Shown here piece after piece: positions 7,804 through 17,261 of a stretch of DNA of 64,000 nucleotides. The position numbers were made by a program, and so were the translations under genes. The stretch is taken from assembly GCF_000938255.1 (NCBI RefSeq), contig NZ_JYMR01000053.1, positions 62,001 through 126,000 of the forward strand, read 5' to 3'. Below the pieces are notes generated by a model that had not been told where the DNA came from, made no database searches, and worked only from the letters and a program-made list of their open reading frames with translations. Positions within the stretch are counted from its first letter, which is position 1; each line of letters starts with the position of its first letter. The DNA is from Bradyrhizobium sp. LTSP849. GTDB lineage: Bacteria > Pseudomonadota > Alphaproteobacteria > Rhizobiales > Xanthobacteraceae.

Positions 7804-8068
7804 GGCTTCCTCCTACCCCGCCCGGCCCTGCCCGGCAAGCCGGGCAGGTTCCCTGCCGGTTTTTCCGGCAATCCAGGTCTTTTCGTCAAATCACGTCGGA
7901 AACCGCCGAATTGTTTCGTCCTCGGGGCAGCGACGAAACAAAGGGAGCACGGACGAAACCATTTCCCGTATTCGCGAAGACGTCCGGAAACTGGCCATGG
8001 TTACTAATCCACCCAACAAATGACGGGCCGCACACTGGGCGTAGCGGCCGCATCACAGGGGACTGTCA
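7804..8068. other. Intergenic region between divergent coaD and the 85-aa protein gene
   Basis: 265 bp without a convincing gene. It contains a perfect inverted repeat, CCTGCCCGGC (7827-7836) and GCCGGGCAGG (7839-7848), and a smaller GCCGG-tttt-CCGGC hairpin a few bases on (about 7855-7869). Neither is followed by a proper T run in the coaD direction. They lie in what should be the 5' leader of the coaD operon. The region must hold promoters for both directions; I cannot assign them. Confidence 0.4.
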
Positions 8069-8326
8069 ATGATCAAGGCTCTTTCGGCGATCGCTATCGC
8101 TGCGTGTGTTGCTGCGACCCTCACCCTCCTGCCCGGTTTCGCGCCGACCGTCGAAGCCAGCGTGCCGCAGCCCCTCGCCAAGAGCGATCGGCTCGACATC
8201 AAGACCATCGGCAGAGACTGCTCGCAGCAGGCCTGGCCGAATTTCGAGGCCTCCTGCTTGCGCCGCGCCGGCACCAAGACCGACGTTCGCGTGGCGCGCC
8301 TCGTGACCGCGGACCGCACCCCGTAG
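8069..8326 (+). CDS. Small exported protein of unknown function
   Basis: An 85-residue protein with a clear signal peptide (MIKALSAIAIAACVAATLTL). The mature part of about 55 residues has two cysteines (GRDCSQQAW and EASCLRRAG) that could form a disulfide. AGGGGA lies nine bases before the ATG. It resembles small periplasmic proteins that are common and uncharacterised in Bradyrhizobium. No function can be inferred from the context, upstream of kup. Confidence 0.65.
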   Translation: MIKALSAIAIAACVAATLTLLPGFAPTVEASVPQPLAKSDRLDIKTIGRDCSQQAWPNFEASCLRRAGTKTDVRVARLVTADRTP

Positions 8327-8481
8327 GCGGTCTGTCAGCTTGGCGTCATAAAGACCGATATAAACCCCAAGATAAGCCGAAGATAAACCCCATGGATATT
8401 TGCGGCGTCTCGTCGCAGACTATGTGACGCTCGCGCCCTTCGGAATGGCCCGTGGGGCGCGATCCCATTGGGGGGTCGCCT

Positions 8482-10392
8482 TTGTCCAGTACGCCCGCAG
8501 TCGCTTCCGGCCATCATCCCGATCCGCTGCCGATTGCCATGACCATGGGCGCCCTCGGGGTGGTCTACGGCGATATCGGCACCAGCCCCCTCTACGCCCT
8601 CAAGGAAGCCGCCAAGGCGGCCGCCCATGGCGCGACAGTGACTCCGGAAGCTATCCTGGGCGTTGCTTCGCTGATCCTCTGGGCCCTGCTCCTCATCATC
8701 TCGCTCAAATATGCGCTTCTGATCCTGCGCGCGGACAACCGCGGCGAAGGCGGCATCGTCGCGCTATTGGCGCTGCTGCATGCCCGCCACGCGCAACCCG
8801 GCACCTGGCGCGCACATCTCCTGGTGGTTGGCCTCGTCGGCGCCGCGCTGCTCTACGGCGACGGCGCGATCACGCCGGCGATCTCGGTGCTCTCAGCCAT
8901 CGAAGGTCTCAAGGTCGACGCGCCCTCGCTTGCGCCGGCGGTGGTGCCCATCACCGTCGTCATCCTGATCGGGTTGTTCATGATTCAGAAGCAGGGCACC
9001 GGCTTCATCGGCCGTATCTTCGGGCCGGTGATGATGGCATGGTTCGTCGTGCTGGCCGCGCTCGGCATCCACGGCATCATCAAGGCGCCGGGGGTGTTGG
9101 CGGCGCTCAGCCCGCTCTATGCTTTCGACTTCCTGATCCACCAGGACTTTCATGTCTCCTTCGCGATCCTCGGCGCGGCCTTCCTCGCGGTGACCGGCGG
9201 CGAGGCCATGTATGCCGACATGGGGCATTTCGGCCGCCTTCCGATCCGGCTGGCGTGGTTCGCCATCTGCCTGCCCGCGCTGGTGCTGAACTATTTCGGC
9301 CAGGCTGCGCTCCTGATCACCGATCCCACGATGATCGAGAATCCGTTCTTCCAGCTCTGCCCCGACGCCCTGCATTATCCGCTGGTCGCCTTCTCGGCAG
9401 TAGCAACCGTGATCGCCTCGCAGGCGATCATCTCCGGCGTGTTCTCGCTGACGCAGCAGTCGATCCAGCTCGGCTTCCTGCCGCGCATGCAGATCCGCCA
9501 CACCACCAGCGATGCGATCGGCCAGATCTACGTGCCGCTGGTGAACTGGCTGCTCGCGGCCGCGACGCTCGGCGCGGTCCTGAGCTTCGGCACCTCGGAT
9601 GCGCTCGCCGGCGCCTACGGTATCGCGGTGTCGCTCCTGATGGCGATCACCACGCTGCTCGCGGCCCTGGTTGCGATCCAGTGGGGCTACTCGCCGTGGC
9701 TCGTGGTGGCCGTGAACGGCTTCTTCTTCGTGATCGACGTGATCTTCTTCGCGGCCAACTCGACCAAGTTGTTCGAGGGCGGCTGGTTTCCCCTGCTGCT
9801 CGCGGCCCTCGTCGCCTTCCTGATGCTGACCTGGCGCGCTGGCGTCAAGCTGGTCGAGGCCGCGCGCGGAAAGCTGCGCCAGCCCGAGGAAGACCTGATC
9901 GAGACCGCGGTCAACAAGTGCAGCGCAAGGCTGCCCGGGACGGCCGTGTTCCTCGCGTCCGCGCCGAACGGCGTTCCGCTCGCGCTGACCCAATTCGTCA
10001 AGCACAACCACGTCCTGCACGAGCGCATTATCCTCGTCACCGTGCTGATCGAGGAGCTTCCTCACATCGCCGACGAGGACCGCACCGAGGTGATCGATAT
10101 CATCCCCGGCATCACCCGCGTGGTCCTGCATTACGGCTTCATGCAGAACCCGACGATCTATGACGGGCTGACGCTCGCCTGCCGCCAGGGCAAGCTGCCC
10201 GGCATCGACCTCTCCGACATCACCTACTATGTCGGCCGCGAGACCATCATCCCGCGCGAGGATGTTCCGGGCATGTGGGTCTGGCGCGAAAGTCTGTTCG
10301 CCTTCCTCCAGCGCAACGCCGAACGCTCGGCCGCGTTCTTCGGCGTGCCGACCAAGCAGGTGGTGGAGTTCGGCACGGAGCTGGAGATTTAG
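8482..10392 (+). CDS. kup: Low-affinity potassium transporter Kup
   Basis: A 636-residue inner-membrane K+/H+ symporter of the KUP/HAK/KT family. The signature near the N-terminus, GVVYGDIGTSPLYALKE, is followed by about twelve membrane segments and a soluble C-terminal domain of about 170 residues. Start choice: a GTG at 8452 is open, but a run of six G (8470-8475) lies six bases before a TTG at 8482 that yields the usual N-terminus SSTPAVASGHH; I prefer the TTG. It is monocistronic. The family takes up K+ under acidic or low-turgor conditions. Confidence 0.93.
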   Translation: MSSTPAVASGHHPDPLPIAMTMGALGVVYGDIGTSPLYALKEAAKAAAHGATVTPEAILGVASLILWALLLIISLKYALLILRADNRGEGGIVALLALLHARHAQPGTWRAHLLVVGLVGAALLYGDGAITPAISVLSAIEGLKVDAPSLAPAVVPITVVILIGLFMIQKQGTGFIGRIFGPVMMAWFVVLAALGIHGIIKAPGVLAALSPLYAFDFLIHQDFHVSFAILGAAFLAVTGGEAMYADMGHFGRLPIRLAWFAICLPALVLNYFGQAALLITDPTMIENPFFQLCPDALHYPLVAFSAVATVIASQAIISGVFSLTQQSIQLGFLPRMQIRHTTSDAIGQIYVPLVNWLLAAATLGAVLSFGTSDALAGAYGIAVSLLMAITTLLAALVAIQWGYSPWLVVAVNGFFFVIDVIFFAANSTKLFEGGWFPLLLAALVAFLMLTWRAGVKLVEAARGKLRQPEEDLIETAVNKCSARLPGTAVFLASAPNGVPLALTQFVKHNHVLHERIILVTVLIEELPHIADEDRTEVIDIIPGITRVVLHYGFMQNPTIYDGLTLACRQGKLPGIDLSDITYYVGRETIIPREDVPGMWVWRESLFAFLQRNAERSAAFFGVPTKQVVEFGTELEI

Positions 10393-10459
10393 CACGTCAA
10401 TTCGCTTGAGACCCTGCCGAACCGGCGCGATCATGCCGGAAGCCGGATTGCGAGAGACG

Positions 10460-12100
10460 ATGAGAGCGCTGCTTCTTCTTGTTTCGACCATCGTGCTCTA
10501 CGCAACGCCCGGCTTCGCCATCAGCAATGACGATGTGCGCGCGGCACTCGAACTGCGTTTCAGGCGAGATCGCACCGGCGCCTGTATCGCAGCCGGAGTG
10601 ATCGACGCTGGCGCCATTGCGACAGGCTATTACTGCGCGAATGCGAGCTCCCAGCGACCGTACGATGACCACACAGCCTTCGAGATCGGCTCAGTCACCA
10701 AGACGATGACTGCGGCACTGCTCGCCGAACTCATCGCACGCGGTGAAGTCGCCCTCAGCGATCCCATCGCAAAGCTGTTGCCTCCCGGGACGCGCGTGCC
10801 CTCTTTCAACGGCCACGACATGACCATCGGGCAAATCGTGACTCATACGTCCGGCCAGCCGGGGGTCCCGGCTAACTATCGCCCGTCCGACATCAACAAT
10901 CCCTACGCCAACGTCACCGAACACGAATTGCTCGACGCATTGGCCGAGACCACGCTGACACGCGAGCCCGGCTCGAAGTGGGAATATTCGAATTTTGCGA
11001 TGATGGTGTTGTCCTACGCGCTCGCCAAGCGCGCCGGCAAGGACTACGAGACACTGCTCCGCGAACATTTGCTTGTCCCGCTCGGCATGAACGAAACCTA
11101 TGTGGACCATCGCCCGCCGCAGGTTCACGTGGCCCAGGGTCACTTCCCCAACACTGACCCTGCCGGCCCCTGGGATTTTCCGCCTGATATGGCCGGCGTC
11201 GGGGGCGTGCGCGCAACGTTGCCGGACATGTTGCGGTACCTCGAGGGCCAGCTGGGTACGCGCGCGAGCGCGATCACGCCTGCCTTGGCGCAGACCCAGG
11301 AACAGGTCGCCAGCGTCGGTGGACACACGATGGGCATGAACTGGAATCTATTCACCCGGAACGGACACACCATCATCGTGCACGAAGGTGGCACCGGCGG
11401 CTTCTCAGCCTACGCGGGGTTCGATCGCGCGGCCAAACGCGGCGTCGTCCTGCTTTGCGATACCGCGTTGACGTCCATCGGCGGCCTTGGACAGCTCGGA
11501 ACGCACCTGCTCGATCCGTCGGCACCGGCCGGCGCGCCGCGTGTGGTCGCCGCGGCGGACACCAAACTGATTGACGCCCTGGTCGGAAAGTATCGCCTGC
11601 AAGGCGGCCTTGGCATGGAGTTGCGCCGAAAGGAGAGCAATTTGACCATCCAGGCGGATGGCCAGCCTGAATTCGAGATGGGCTACGACAGCGCCGGCGA
11701 CTTCTATCCGCTCAAATTCGACGCCCTGTTGCGACCCAAGCACAAGGCGGACGGCAGCTACACCTTCACCTGGTTTCAGCTTGGCGGCGTTGCCGAGGCC
11801 GAACAAATCGGTACCCGGCCGGTTGCGGCCAAATGGACCCCTTCCGAAGAGAAACTCAAGGACTACATCGGCAACTACCCGCTGACGTCCAGTTTCGCGC
11901 TCCGCATATTTTCGACCGACGCCAAGCTATTTGTGCAGGGGACCAATCAACGACCGCTCGAACTCGCGTCCGTGGAACGGGATGTCTTCGTCGCCGAATC
12001 CGTTGCCGCTGAGCTCGATTTCGAGCGCGACGCCAATGACAAGGTGGTCTCGCTGACGTTGAAGCAGCGAGGACAAGTCCTGAAAGGCGAACGCCGCTAG
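10460..12100 (+). CDS. Exported serine hydrolase, beta-lactamase/penicillin-binding-protein fold
   Basis: A 546-residue protein with signal peptide (MRALLLLVSTIVLYATPGFA). The catalytic SxxK tetrad is S-V-T-K (Ser 78, Lys 81), the YxN motif is Y-S-N (about 176-178) and the third motif is HEGGTGG (about 308). This is the class C-like architecture also used by EstB-type esterases and D-aminopeptidases, so antibiotic hydrolysis is not implied. About 170 C-terminal residues form two DUF3471-like lipocalin-type modules (LIDALVGKYRL and LKDYIGNYPL). The ATG at 10460 has GAGAG upstream; ATG 10433 is in frame but would lengthen the signal. Confidence 0.82.
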   Translation: MRALLLLVSTIVLYATPGFAISNDDVRAALELRFRRDRTGACIAAGVIDAGAIATGYYCANASSQRPYDDHTAFEIGSVTKTMTAALLAELIARGEVALSDPIAKLLPPGTRVPSFNGHDMTIGQIVTHTSGQPGVPANYRPSDINNPYANVTEHELLDALAETTLTREPGSKWEYSNFAMMVLSYALAKRAGKDYETLLREHLLVPLGMNETYVDHRPPQVHVAQGHFPNTDPAGPWDFPPDMAGVGGVRATLPDMLRYLEGQLGTRASAITPALAQTQEQVASVGGHTMGMNWNLFTRNGHTIIVHEGGTGGFSAYAGFDRAAKRGVVLLCDTALTSIGGLGQLGTHLLDPSAPAGAPRVVAAADTKLIDALVGKYRLQGGLGMELRRKESNLTIQADGQPEFEMGYDSAGDFYPLKFDALLRPKHKADGSYTFTWFQLGGVAEAEQIGTRPVAAKWTPSEEKLKDYIGNYPLTSSFALRIFSTDAKLFVQGTNQRPLELASVERDVFVAESVAAELDFERDANDKVVSLTLKQRGQVLKGERR

Positions 12101-12159
12101 ACGGTTTCGATAGTCCCGTAACATGTGCGGCCGTCGGGCGGCTCGGAGCAGCGGCGCCT

Positions 12160-12948
12160 TCAGTGCGGCGGCAAAGGCTTCATTCCGGCTTTCGTGATCA
12201 CGGCTGCAACATCTGCGGAGGAAAGGAAGTGCAGCAGGGCCAGCGCGGCGTCGGGCTGTTGCGAATTCATGGGCAGGGCACCGACATAAAGGGTCGGCGG
12301 CTGAACCTCAGACGGCACCGTGCCCACGAAATCGATCCCCGGCACGTGGATCAGCTCCGGGACTTGCTGGAAACCGAGCTCCGCCTCTCCGCGCGCGACG
12401 ACCGCAGCGACGGGCTCGCCTGAGGGAGGACCGCGCACCTTGCGCGTCTTGCCGGCGATTTCGTCGGCGACACCGAGTTTCTTGAAGCCGATCGTCGACA
12501 GATAGGTGCCGCTGGAACTGTCCGAATAGGCGATGGACTTGGCCGCGAGCAGTGTCTTGCGCAGCGAATCCATCGTGCTGATGTCGGGCTTCGGTTGCCC
12601 GGCCCGAACCACCATGCCGATAAACGATTCCGCGAGCGGCACCCGGCTGCCCGGGCGCGTCAGATCCTTCTGGTCCAGGAGATCGACGCCGACCCCGTCC
12701 ATGATGACCACGTCGGCCGCCTCGCCACGGGACAGACGGGTCGGGATCGACTCCGGTGAATCGCCGACCGAAGGCCCGCGCGTGGTGATGAGCTTGTGCC
12801 CTGTCGATTTCTCGAATGCAGGACCGAGCTCCTCATACACGGCAAAGAACCCGGCTGAGATAATCACCTTGACATCAGCGGCCGCCGCACCCGTCGCCAA
12901 AGTGGCGGTAACCAGGACAGCAATCAGGCAAGCAATGTATCGCGGCAT
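12160..12948 (-). CDS. Solitary ModA-like periplasmic solute-binding protein
   Basis: A 262-residue exported protein. Signal peptide MPRYIACLIAVLVTATLATGAAAAD is followed by the type II binding-protein fold: VIISAGFFAVYEELGPAFEKSTG, then DVVIMDGVGVDLL, then a hinge with YSDSSSGTYLS. It resembles molybdate-type binding proteins, but no permease or ATPase gene is next to it, so the ligand and partner are unknown. The start at 12948 is preferred over ATG 12978 because AGGGG lies nine bases upstream. The gene lies just downstream of gyrA on the same strand. Confidence 0.75.
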   Translation of the reverse strand: MPRYIACLIAVLVTATLATGAAAADVKVIISAGFFAVYEELGPAFEKSTGHKLITTRGPSVGDSPESIPTRLSRGEAADVVIMDGVGVDLLDQKDLTRPGSRVPLAESFIGMVVRAGQPKPDISTMDSLRKTLLAAKSIAYSDSSSGTYLSTIGFKKLGVADEIAGKTRKVRGPPSGEPVAAVVARGEAELGFQQVPELIHVPGIDFVGTVPSEVQPPTLYVGALPMNSQQPDAALALLHFLSSADVAAVITKAGMKPLPPH

Positions 12949-12980
12949 GGCACGTCCCCTAACACCAACCCGGGCCACGC

Positions 12981-15722
12981 TTACTGCGCGCCATTCCCGT
13001 TGTCGCCATTGCTGCTCTCGGCCTCCTCCGTGATGTGCTCGACCGAGACCACATGCTCGTCCTCGGCGGTGTCGAACACGATCACGCCCTGCGTCGAGCG
13101 GCCGGCGATGCGGATGCCTTCGACCGGACAGCGAATGAGCTGGCCCTTGTCGGTGACCAGCATGATCTGGTCGGCGTCTTCCACCGGGAAGGAGGCGACC
13201 AGATTGCCGTTGCGGTTGTTGACGCTCATGGCGACGATGCCTTTGCCGCCGCGGCCGGTGGTGCGGTACTCGTAGGACGAGGTCCGCTTGCCGTAGCCGT
13301 TGACGGACACCGTCAGCACGACCTGCTCGGCCGCCGACATCTCGACATAGCGCTCCGACGGAATCTGGAAGCTGCCGGAGGTCTCCTCGACCTCGGCGTC
13401 CGCTGCCGGCTCCTCGGCCGCGGCTTCGCCGGCCACCGCACGGCGCATCTTCAGGTACGCCGAGCGCTCGTCCGAGGACGTCTCGACGTGGCGCAGGATC
13501 GCCAGCGAAATCACCTTGTCGCCGTCGCTAAGCGCGATGCCGCGCACCCCCATCGAGGTGCGCCCGGTGAACACGCGCACGTCGGTGACGGGGAAGCGGA
13601 TGCACTGGCCAGCGGCGCCGGTGAGCAGCACGTCGTCGCGCTCGGTACAGATCTGCACGTCGACGATTGCTTCATTGTCGTCGAGCTTCATGGCGATGAT
13701 GCCGGAGCGGCGCACATCGACGAAGTCGGATAGCTTGTTGCGCCGGACGTTGCCGCCTGTCGTGGCGAACATCACGTCGAGATTGCCCCAGGTCGATTCA
13801 TCCTCGGGTAGCGGCATGATAGTGGTGATGCGCTCGCCCTGCTCCAGCGGCAGAATGTTGATGAGTGCCTTGCCCCGCGCGTTCGGCGCGGCCATCGGCA
13901 GGCGCCAGACCTTTTCCTTGTAGACTTGGCCGCGTGACGAGAAGAACAGCACCGGCGTATGCGTCGACGCCACGAACAGGCGCGCAACAAAATCCTCGTC
14001 GCGGGTCTGCATGCCGGAGCGGCCCTTGCCGCCGCGGCGCTGGGCGCGATAGGCCGACAGCGGCACGCGCTTGACGTAGCCGGCGTGCGAAACAGTGACG
14101 ACCATTTCCTCGCGCTGGATCAGGTCTTCGTCCTCGACCTCGCCTTCCTGCTCCATGATCACGGTCTTGCGCGGCGTGGCGAACTCGGCCTTCACCTCGG
14201 CGAGCTCGGTCTTGACGATGTCCAGCACGCGGGCGCGCGAGCGCAGGATGTCGAGATAATCGGCGATTTCGCCGGCGAGCGTGTCGAGCTCTTCGCGGAT
14301 CTCATCACGACCGAGCGCGGTAAGGCGCTGCAAACGCAGATCGAGAATCGCCCTGGCCTGCTCCATCGACAGCCGGATCGTGCCGTTCTCGCTGATGCGG
14401 TGACGAGGGTCGTCGATCAACGTGAGCATGTCCTCGACGTCCCGGGCCGGCCAGTCGCGCGACATCAGGGTGTCGCGCGCAGTGGTCGGGTCGGGCGAGG
14501 TCCGGATGACGCGGATCATCTCGTCGATATTGGCGACAGCGATCGCCAGACCGACCAGGATATGCGCGCGGTCGCGCGCCTTGCTCAACAGGAACTTGGT
14601 CCGCCGCGTGACGACACGCTCGCGGAAGTCGACGAAGATCGCGAGCAGATCTTTCAGATTCATGATCCGCGGCCGACCACTGTCGAGCGCCACCATGTTG
14701 ACGCCGAAGCTCGTTTGCAGCGGCGTGAACCTGTAGAGTTGGTTGAGCACCACATCGGGCACGGCGTCGCGCTTCAGCTCGATGACGACGCGGAAGCCGT
14801 CGCGGTCGGATTCATCGCGCAGATCGGCGATGCCCTCGATCTTCTTTTCCTTAACCAGTTCGGCGATGCGCTCGACCATCGTCGCCTTGTTCACCTGGTA
14901 CGGAATCTCGGTGACGATGAGCGCCTCGCGCTCCTTGCGAATGGTGTCGATCGTGACCTTGCCGCGCATCACGACCGAGCCGCGGCCCAGATGGTAGCCG
15001 GCGCGGATGCCCGCGCGCCCGAGAATGATGCCGCCGGTTGGAAAATCCGGTCCGGGGACGATGTTAATCAGTTCGTCGATGGTGAGCGCAGGATTGTCGA
15101 TCAGCGCCACGCAGGCATCGATGACCTCGCCAAGATTGTGCGGCGGAATGTTGGTGGCCATGCCGACCGCGATGCCGCCCGCGCCGTTGACCAGAAGGTT
15201 CGGGAACTTGGCCGGAAGAACCGAGGGCTCGGTCTCGTTGTTGTCGTAGTTCGGCTGGAAGTCGACGGTGTCCTTGTCGATATCGGCCAGCAGGGCCAGC
15301 GCCGACTTGGTCAGTCGCGCTTCGGTGTAACGATAGGCGGCAGGCGGATCGCCATCGACCGAGCCGAAATTGCCCTGACCGTCGATCAGCGGCACGCGCA
15401 TCGAGAAGTCCTGCGCCATGCGGACCATCGCGTCGTAAATCGACTGGTCGCCGTGCGGATGGTACTTACCGATGACGTCACCGACCACGCGGGCGGATTT
15501 GACGTACTTCTTGTCGGGCGTATGCCCCTGCTCGTGCATCGAGTACAGGATGCGACGGTGCACCGGCTTCAATCCGTCGCGGGCATCAGGCAACGCACGC
15601 GCCACGATCACGCTCATGGCGTAATCGAGGTAGGACTTCTTCATCTCCTCGAAGATGGAGACGGGGCGAATGTCCGAGGGTTGCGCCGGCTGGTCGCCGG
15701 GCTTGTTGTCGTCGTCAGCCAA
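12981..15722 (-). CDS. gyrA: DNA gyrase subunit A
   Basis: A 913-residue type IIA topoisomerase subunit. The catalytic Tyr is Tyr132 in [10 protein letters not shown] (E. coli Tyr122). The quinolone-resistance region reads [10 protein letters not shown]: the position of E. coli Ser83 is Gln93 and that of Asp87 is Asp97. The N-terminal winged helix, the tower and coiled-coil arm, and the six-bladed C-terminal pinwheel with a GyrA box (QRRGGKG, about residue 560) are present. A C-terminal acidic insertion ([13 protein letters not shown]) sits between blades, as is common in alphaproteobacteria. It is a single gene on the minus strand. Confidence 0.98.
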   Translation of the reverse strand: MADDDNKPGDQPAQPSDIRPVSIFEEMKKSYLDYAMSVIVARALPDARDGLKPVHRRILYSMHEQGHTPDKKYVKSARVVGDVIGKYHPHGDQSIYDAMVRMAQDFSMRVPLIDGQGNFGSVDGDPPAAYRYTEARLTKSALALLADIDKDTVDFQPNYDNNETEPSVLPAKFPNLLVNGAGGIAVGMATNIPPHNLGEVIDACVALIDNPALTIDELINIVPGPDFPTGGIILGRAGIRAGYHLGRGSVVMRGKVTIDTIRKEREALIVTEIPYQVNKATMVERIAELVKEKKIEGIADLRDESDRDGFRVVIELKRDAVPDVVLNQLYRFTPLQTSFGVNMVALDSGRPRIMNLKDLLAIFVDFRERVVTRRTKFLLSKARDRAHILVGLAIAVANIDEMIRVIRTSPDPTTARDTLMSRDWPARDVEDMLTLIDDPRHRISENGTIRLSMEQARAILDLRLQRLTALGRDEIREELDTLAGEIADYLDILRSRARVLDIVKTELAEVKAEFATPRKTVIMEQEGEVEDEDLIQREEMVVTVSHAGYVKRVPLSAYRAQRRGGKGRSGMQTRDEDFVARLFVASTHTPVLFFSSRGQVYKEKVWRLPMAAPNARGKALINILPLEQGERITTIMPLPEDESTWGNLDVMFATTGGNVRRNKLSDFVDVRRSGIIAMKLDDNEAIVDVQICTERDDVLLTGAAGQCIRFPVTDVRVFTGRTSMGVRGIALSDGDKVISLAILRHVETSSDERSAYLKMRRAVAGEAAAEEPAADAEVEETSGSFQIPSERYVEMSAAEQVVLTVSVNGYGKRTSSYEYRTTGRGGKGIVAMSVNNRNGNLVASFPVEDADQIMLVTDKGQLIRCPVEGIRIAGRSTQGVIVFDTAEDEHVVSVEHITEEAESSNGDNGNGAQ

Positions 15723-15890
15723 GGGGGAATCCGGTGAAGTTTTATCTGGGAATCATATAGCGCATCGCCCCCCTGATAACCACCCTTGCACGCTTTCGGG
15801 AAGCGCTTTTTCCGACTGTTTTTCCAGAGACTTACGGGCTTTGCGCCGTCGCCATGGACAGGCCCCGGATGAGCCGCCCGGAACCGCCCC

Positions 15891-16133
15891 TTACGCCCCG
15901 AAAATTACGCGGTGCATGATGCGCCCGGGCACCGGCGTGAACAGGCCCGCCACCACCAGCGCGCCCGTGAACAGCAGGATCATGATGCGCCGGTGATCGA
16001 TGACACAATGGGTGTGGGCCCGCCACACCGCCAGCGGCAGCATCACCAGCGTGAAGATCGAGAGCAGGTGGATCGGGCTGAACGGCCCGACCAAACGGAT
16101 CTGGTGAATCCAGAACGACGATGCCGCCACGAC
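15891..16133 (-). pseudogene. 5'-truncated DUF2306 membrane protein gene
   Basis: From 16133 down, the frame reads ASSFWIHQIRLVGPFSPIHL and continues with two membrane segments, VWRAHTHCVIDHRRIMIL, and ends GRIMHRVIFGA. This is the conserved C-terminal half of small (about 140-residue) DUF2306 proteins as I remember them. The expected N-terminal half, with two membrane helices, is absent: the frame upstream (up to an ATG at 16217) is unrelated polar sequence abutting the ssb end. Two substitutions look like decay (Cys in THCVID; Pro in FTPVPGR). Whether a short protein is made is unknown. Confidence 0.6.
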
Positions 16134-16220
16134 CGCTCTTGGTCCGGATGCTCGAAAGCCGGGCCGGCCGTTTCCAGCCCCGATCCGAGCCGACTCTTCC
16201 CAAGCCTTAGATCTCAAGCC

Positions 16221-16718
16221 TCAGAACGGAATGTCGTCGTCCATGTCGCTGTTGCGGCCACCGCCGCCGGCGGCAACGGGACGGCGCGGCGCGCTGCTGA
16301 CAGGACCGGAGGAGCCGAAATCGCCGCCCGGCTCATCGCCAAAGCTGCCGCCTCCTCCGCCGCCGCTACGGCCATCGAGCATCGTCAGCGTCGAGTTGAA
16401 GCCCTGAAGCACGACCTCGGTCGAGTACTTCTCGACACCCGCCTGATCAGTCCATTTGCGCGTCTGGAGCGCGCCCTCGATGTAAACCTTGGCGCCCTTC
16501 TTCAGGTACTGCTCGGCAACCTTGCAGAGCCCTTCATTGAAGATCACGACGCGGTGCCACTCGGTCTTTTCCTTGCGCTCGCCGCTATTCTTGTCGCGCC
16601 AGGTCTCCGAGGTGGCGATGCTCAGATTCGCGATCGGCCGCCCGTCCTGGGTGCGACGGATTTCCGGATCCTTGCCGAGATTTCCAACCAGAATGACCTT
16701 GTTGACGCTTCCCGCCAT
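16221..16718 (-). CDS. ssb: Single-stranded DNA-binding protein
   Basis: A 165-residue SSB with an N-terminal OB-fold (about 1-110; [19 protein letters not shown], and [21 protein letters not shown]), a Gly-rich linker (GGGGGGSF) and the conserved acidic tip MDDDIPF that recruits partner proteins. The ATG at 16718 is chosen because GGAGAG precedes it by six bases; a GTG at 16742 adds eight residues not found in the family. A perfect LexA box lies 154 bp upstream (16872-16886), so it is probably SOS-induced. Confidence 0.97.
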   Translation of the reverse strand: MAGSVNKVILVGNLGKDPEIRRTQDGRPIANLSIATSETWRDKNSGERKEKTEWHRVVIFNEGLCKVAEQYLKKGAKVYIEGALQTRKWTDQAGVEKYSTEVVLQGFNSTLTMLDGRSGGGGGGSFGDEPGGDFGSSGPVSSAPRRPVAAGGGGRNSDMDDDIPF

Positions 16719-16871
16719 CGCCGCTCTCCGCTCCAAATCCACTGAATTTTAGAAGGCCGGGCCCGCTCGCCGCGCCATCTGTGCCTGTTGAGCTGACCCT
16801 ATACGCTCACGGGCGCCGGTCGGCCCGCCACGCCCTTGGTTATCCCCATATATAGCATCGACCTGATATTT

Positions 16872-16886
16872 GTTCCAGATTTGTTC
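16872..16886. promoter_or_regulatory. LexA (SOS) box upstream of ssb
   Basis: GTTC (16872-16875), seven bases (CAGATTT), then GTTC (16883-16886): a perfect match to the alphaproteobacterial LexA consensus GTTC-N7-GTTC. It lies between ssb on the minus strand and an omp remnant on the plus strand; ssb is the obvious target. Confidence 0.85.
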
Positions 16887-16930
16887 TAGTCAAAATCGAT
16901 CGTGAATATAGGGCGCATGTCGGTAGCTGT

Positions 16931-17027
16931 GCCGCTCCCGTCGCGACCTACACCAAGGCGTCAGCCATGATGTCGACTGGGCCTGTCAACTATCGCGTGG
17001 GGCGGTCCGATCATCGCGACGTACTGA
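16931..17027 (+). pseudogene. Remnant of a deleted omp paralogue
   Basis: Bases 16931-16960 translate to AAPVATYTKA and match the N-terminal region of the intact omp gene at 17262 (AARPYTKA). Bases 16985-17027 align with its C-terminal codons: GTCAACTATCGC, then GGTCCGATCATCGCGACGTA, ending TACTGA (GPIIATY-stop versus GPIVAKY-stop). The two parts are one base out of frame and the beta-barrel core is missing. It carries its own terminator (17053-17077), nearly the same as that of the intact gene, so a tandem duplicate has lost its middle by deletion. Confidence 0.7.
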
Positions 17028-17052
17028 TCCACCTGATATCATTCGGGAATCG

Positions 17053-17077
17053 AAGGCCGGCCTGGCGCCGGCCTTTT
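17053..17077 (+). terminator. Terminator of the omp remnant
   Basis: Stem AAGGCCGGC (17053-17061) and GCCGGCCTT (17067-17075), followed by a short T run ending at 17077. The sequence is close to the terminator after the intact omp gene (17962), which supports the origin of this stretch by duplication. Confidence 0.75.
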
Positions 17078-17261
17078 GCCGTTTAGTTCCCTGCGGGAAC
17101 TATAGGTCAGTGACCGTTACATTCTGCGTCTGTTGTGACTTTTGAGAGACACAACTTGCAGCTTCAATGGTGTAGGTACGACATCAGTTGGACCAACGCG
17201 TCCGATGCCCTTCCGATCGCGGAAGGCAGCAACAGAAACTGGGACTGGGATTAGGTTGAAA
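17078..17261. other. 5' region of the outer-membrane protein gene
   Basis: 184 bp with no gene. A perfect 7-bp hairpin (AGTTCCC at 17085-17091, GGGAACT at 17095-17101) sits near its left end. It should contain the promoter and a long untranslated leader for the omp gene; I cannot place the promoter with confidence. Confidence 0.35.

Noticed and set aside
7827-7869. Strong hairpins upstream of coaD considered as a terminator or riboswitch
   Set aside because: No T run in the correct orientation and no recognisable aptamer; kept only as a description of the intergenic region.
8400-10163. 587-codon open frame overlapping kup in another frame
   Set aside because: Arg- and His-rich shadow; kup has full-length family similarity.
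12160-12948. Solitary ModA-like gene considered as part of a molybdate ABC operon
   Set aside because: No permease or ATPase gene is next to it; neighbours are gyrA and a convergent hydrolase.
13959-15737. Long open frame on the plus strand opposite gyrA (592 codons)
   Set aside because: The frame is the complement of gyrA, whose protein is unmistakable; the plus-strand translation is rich in R, D, H and V without family motifs, as expected for a high-GC shadow.
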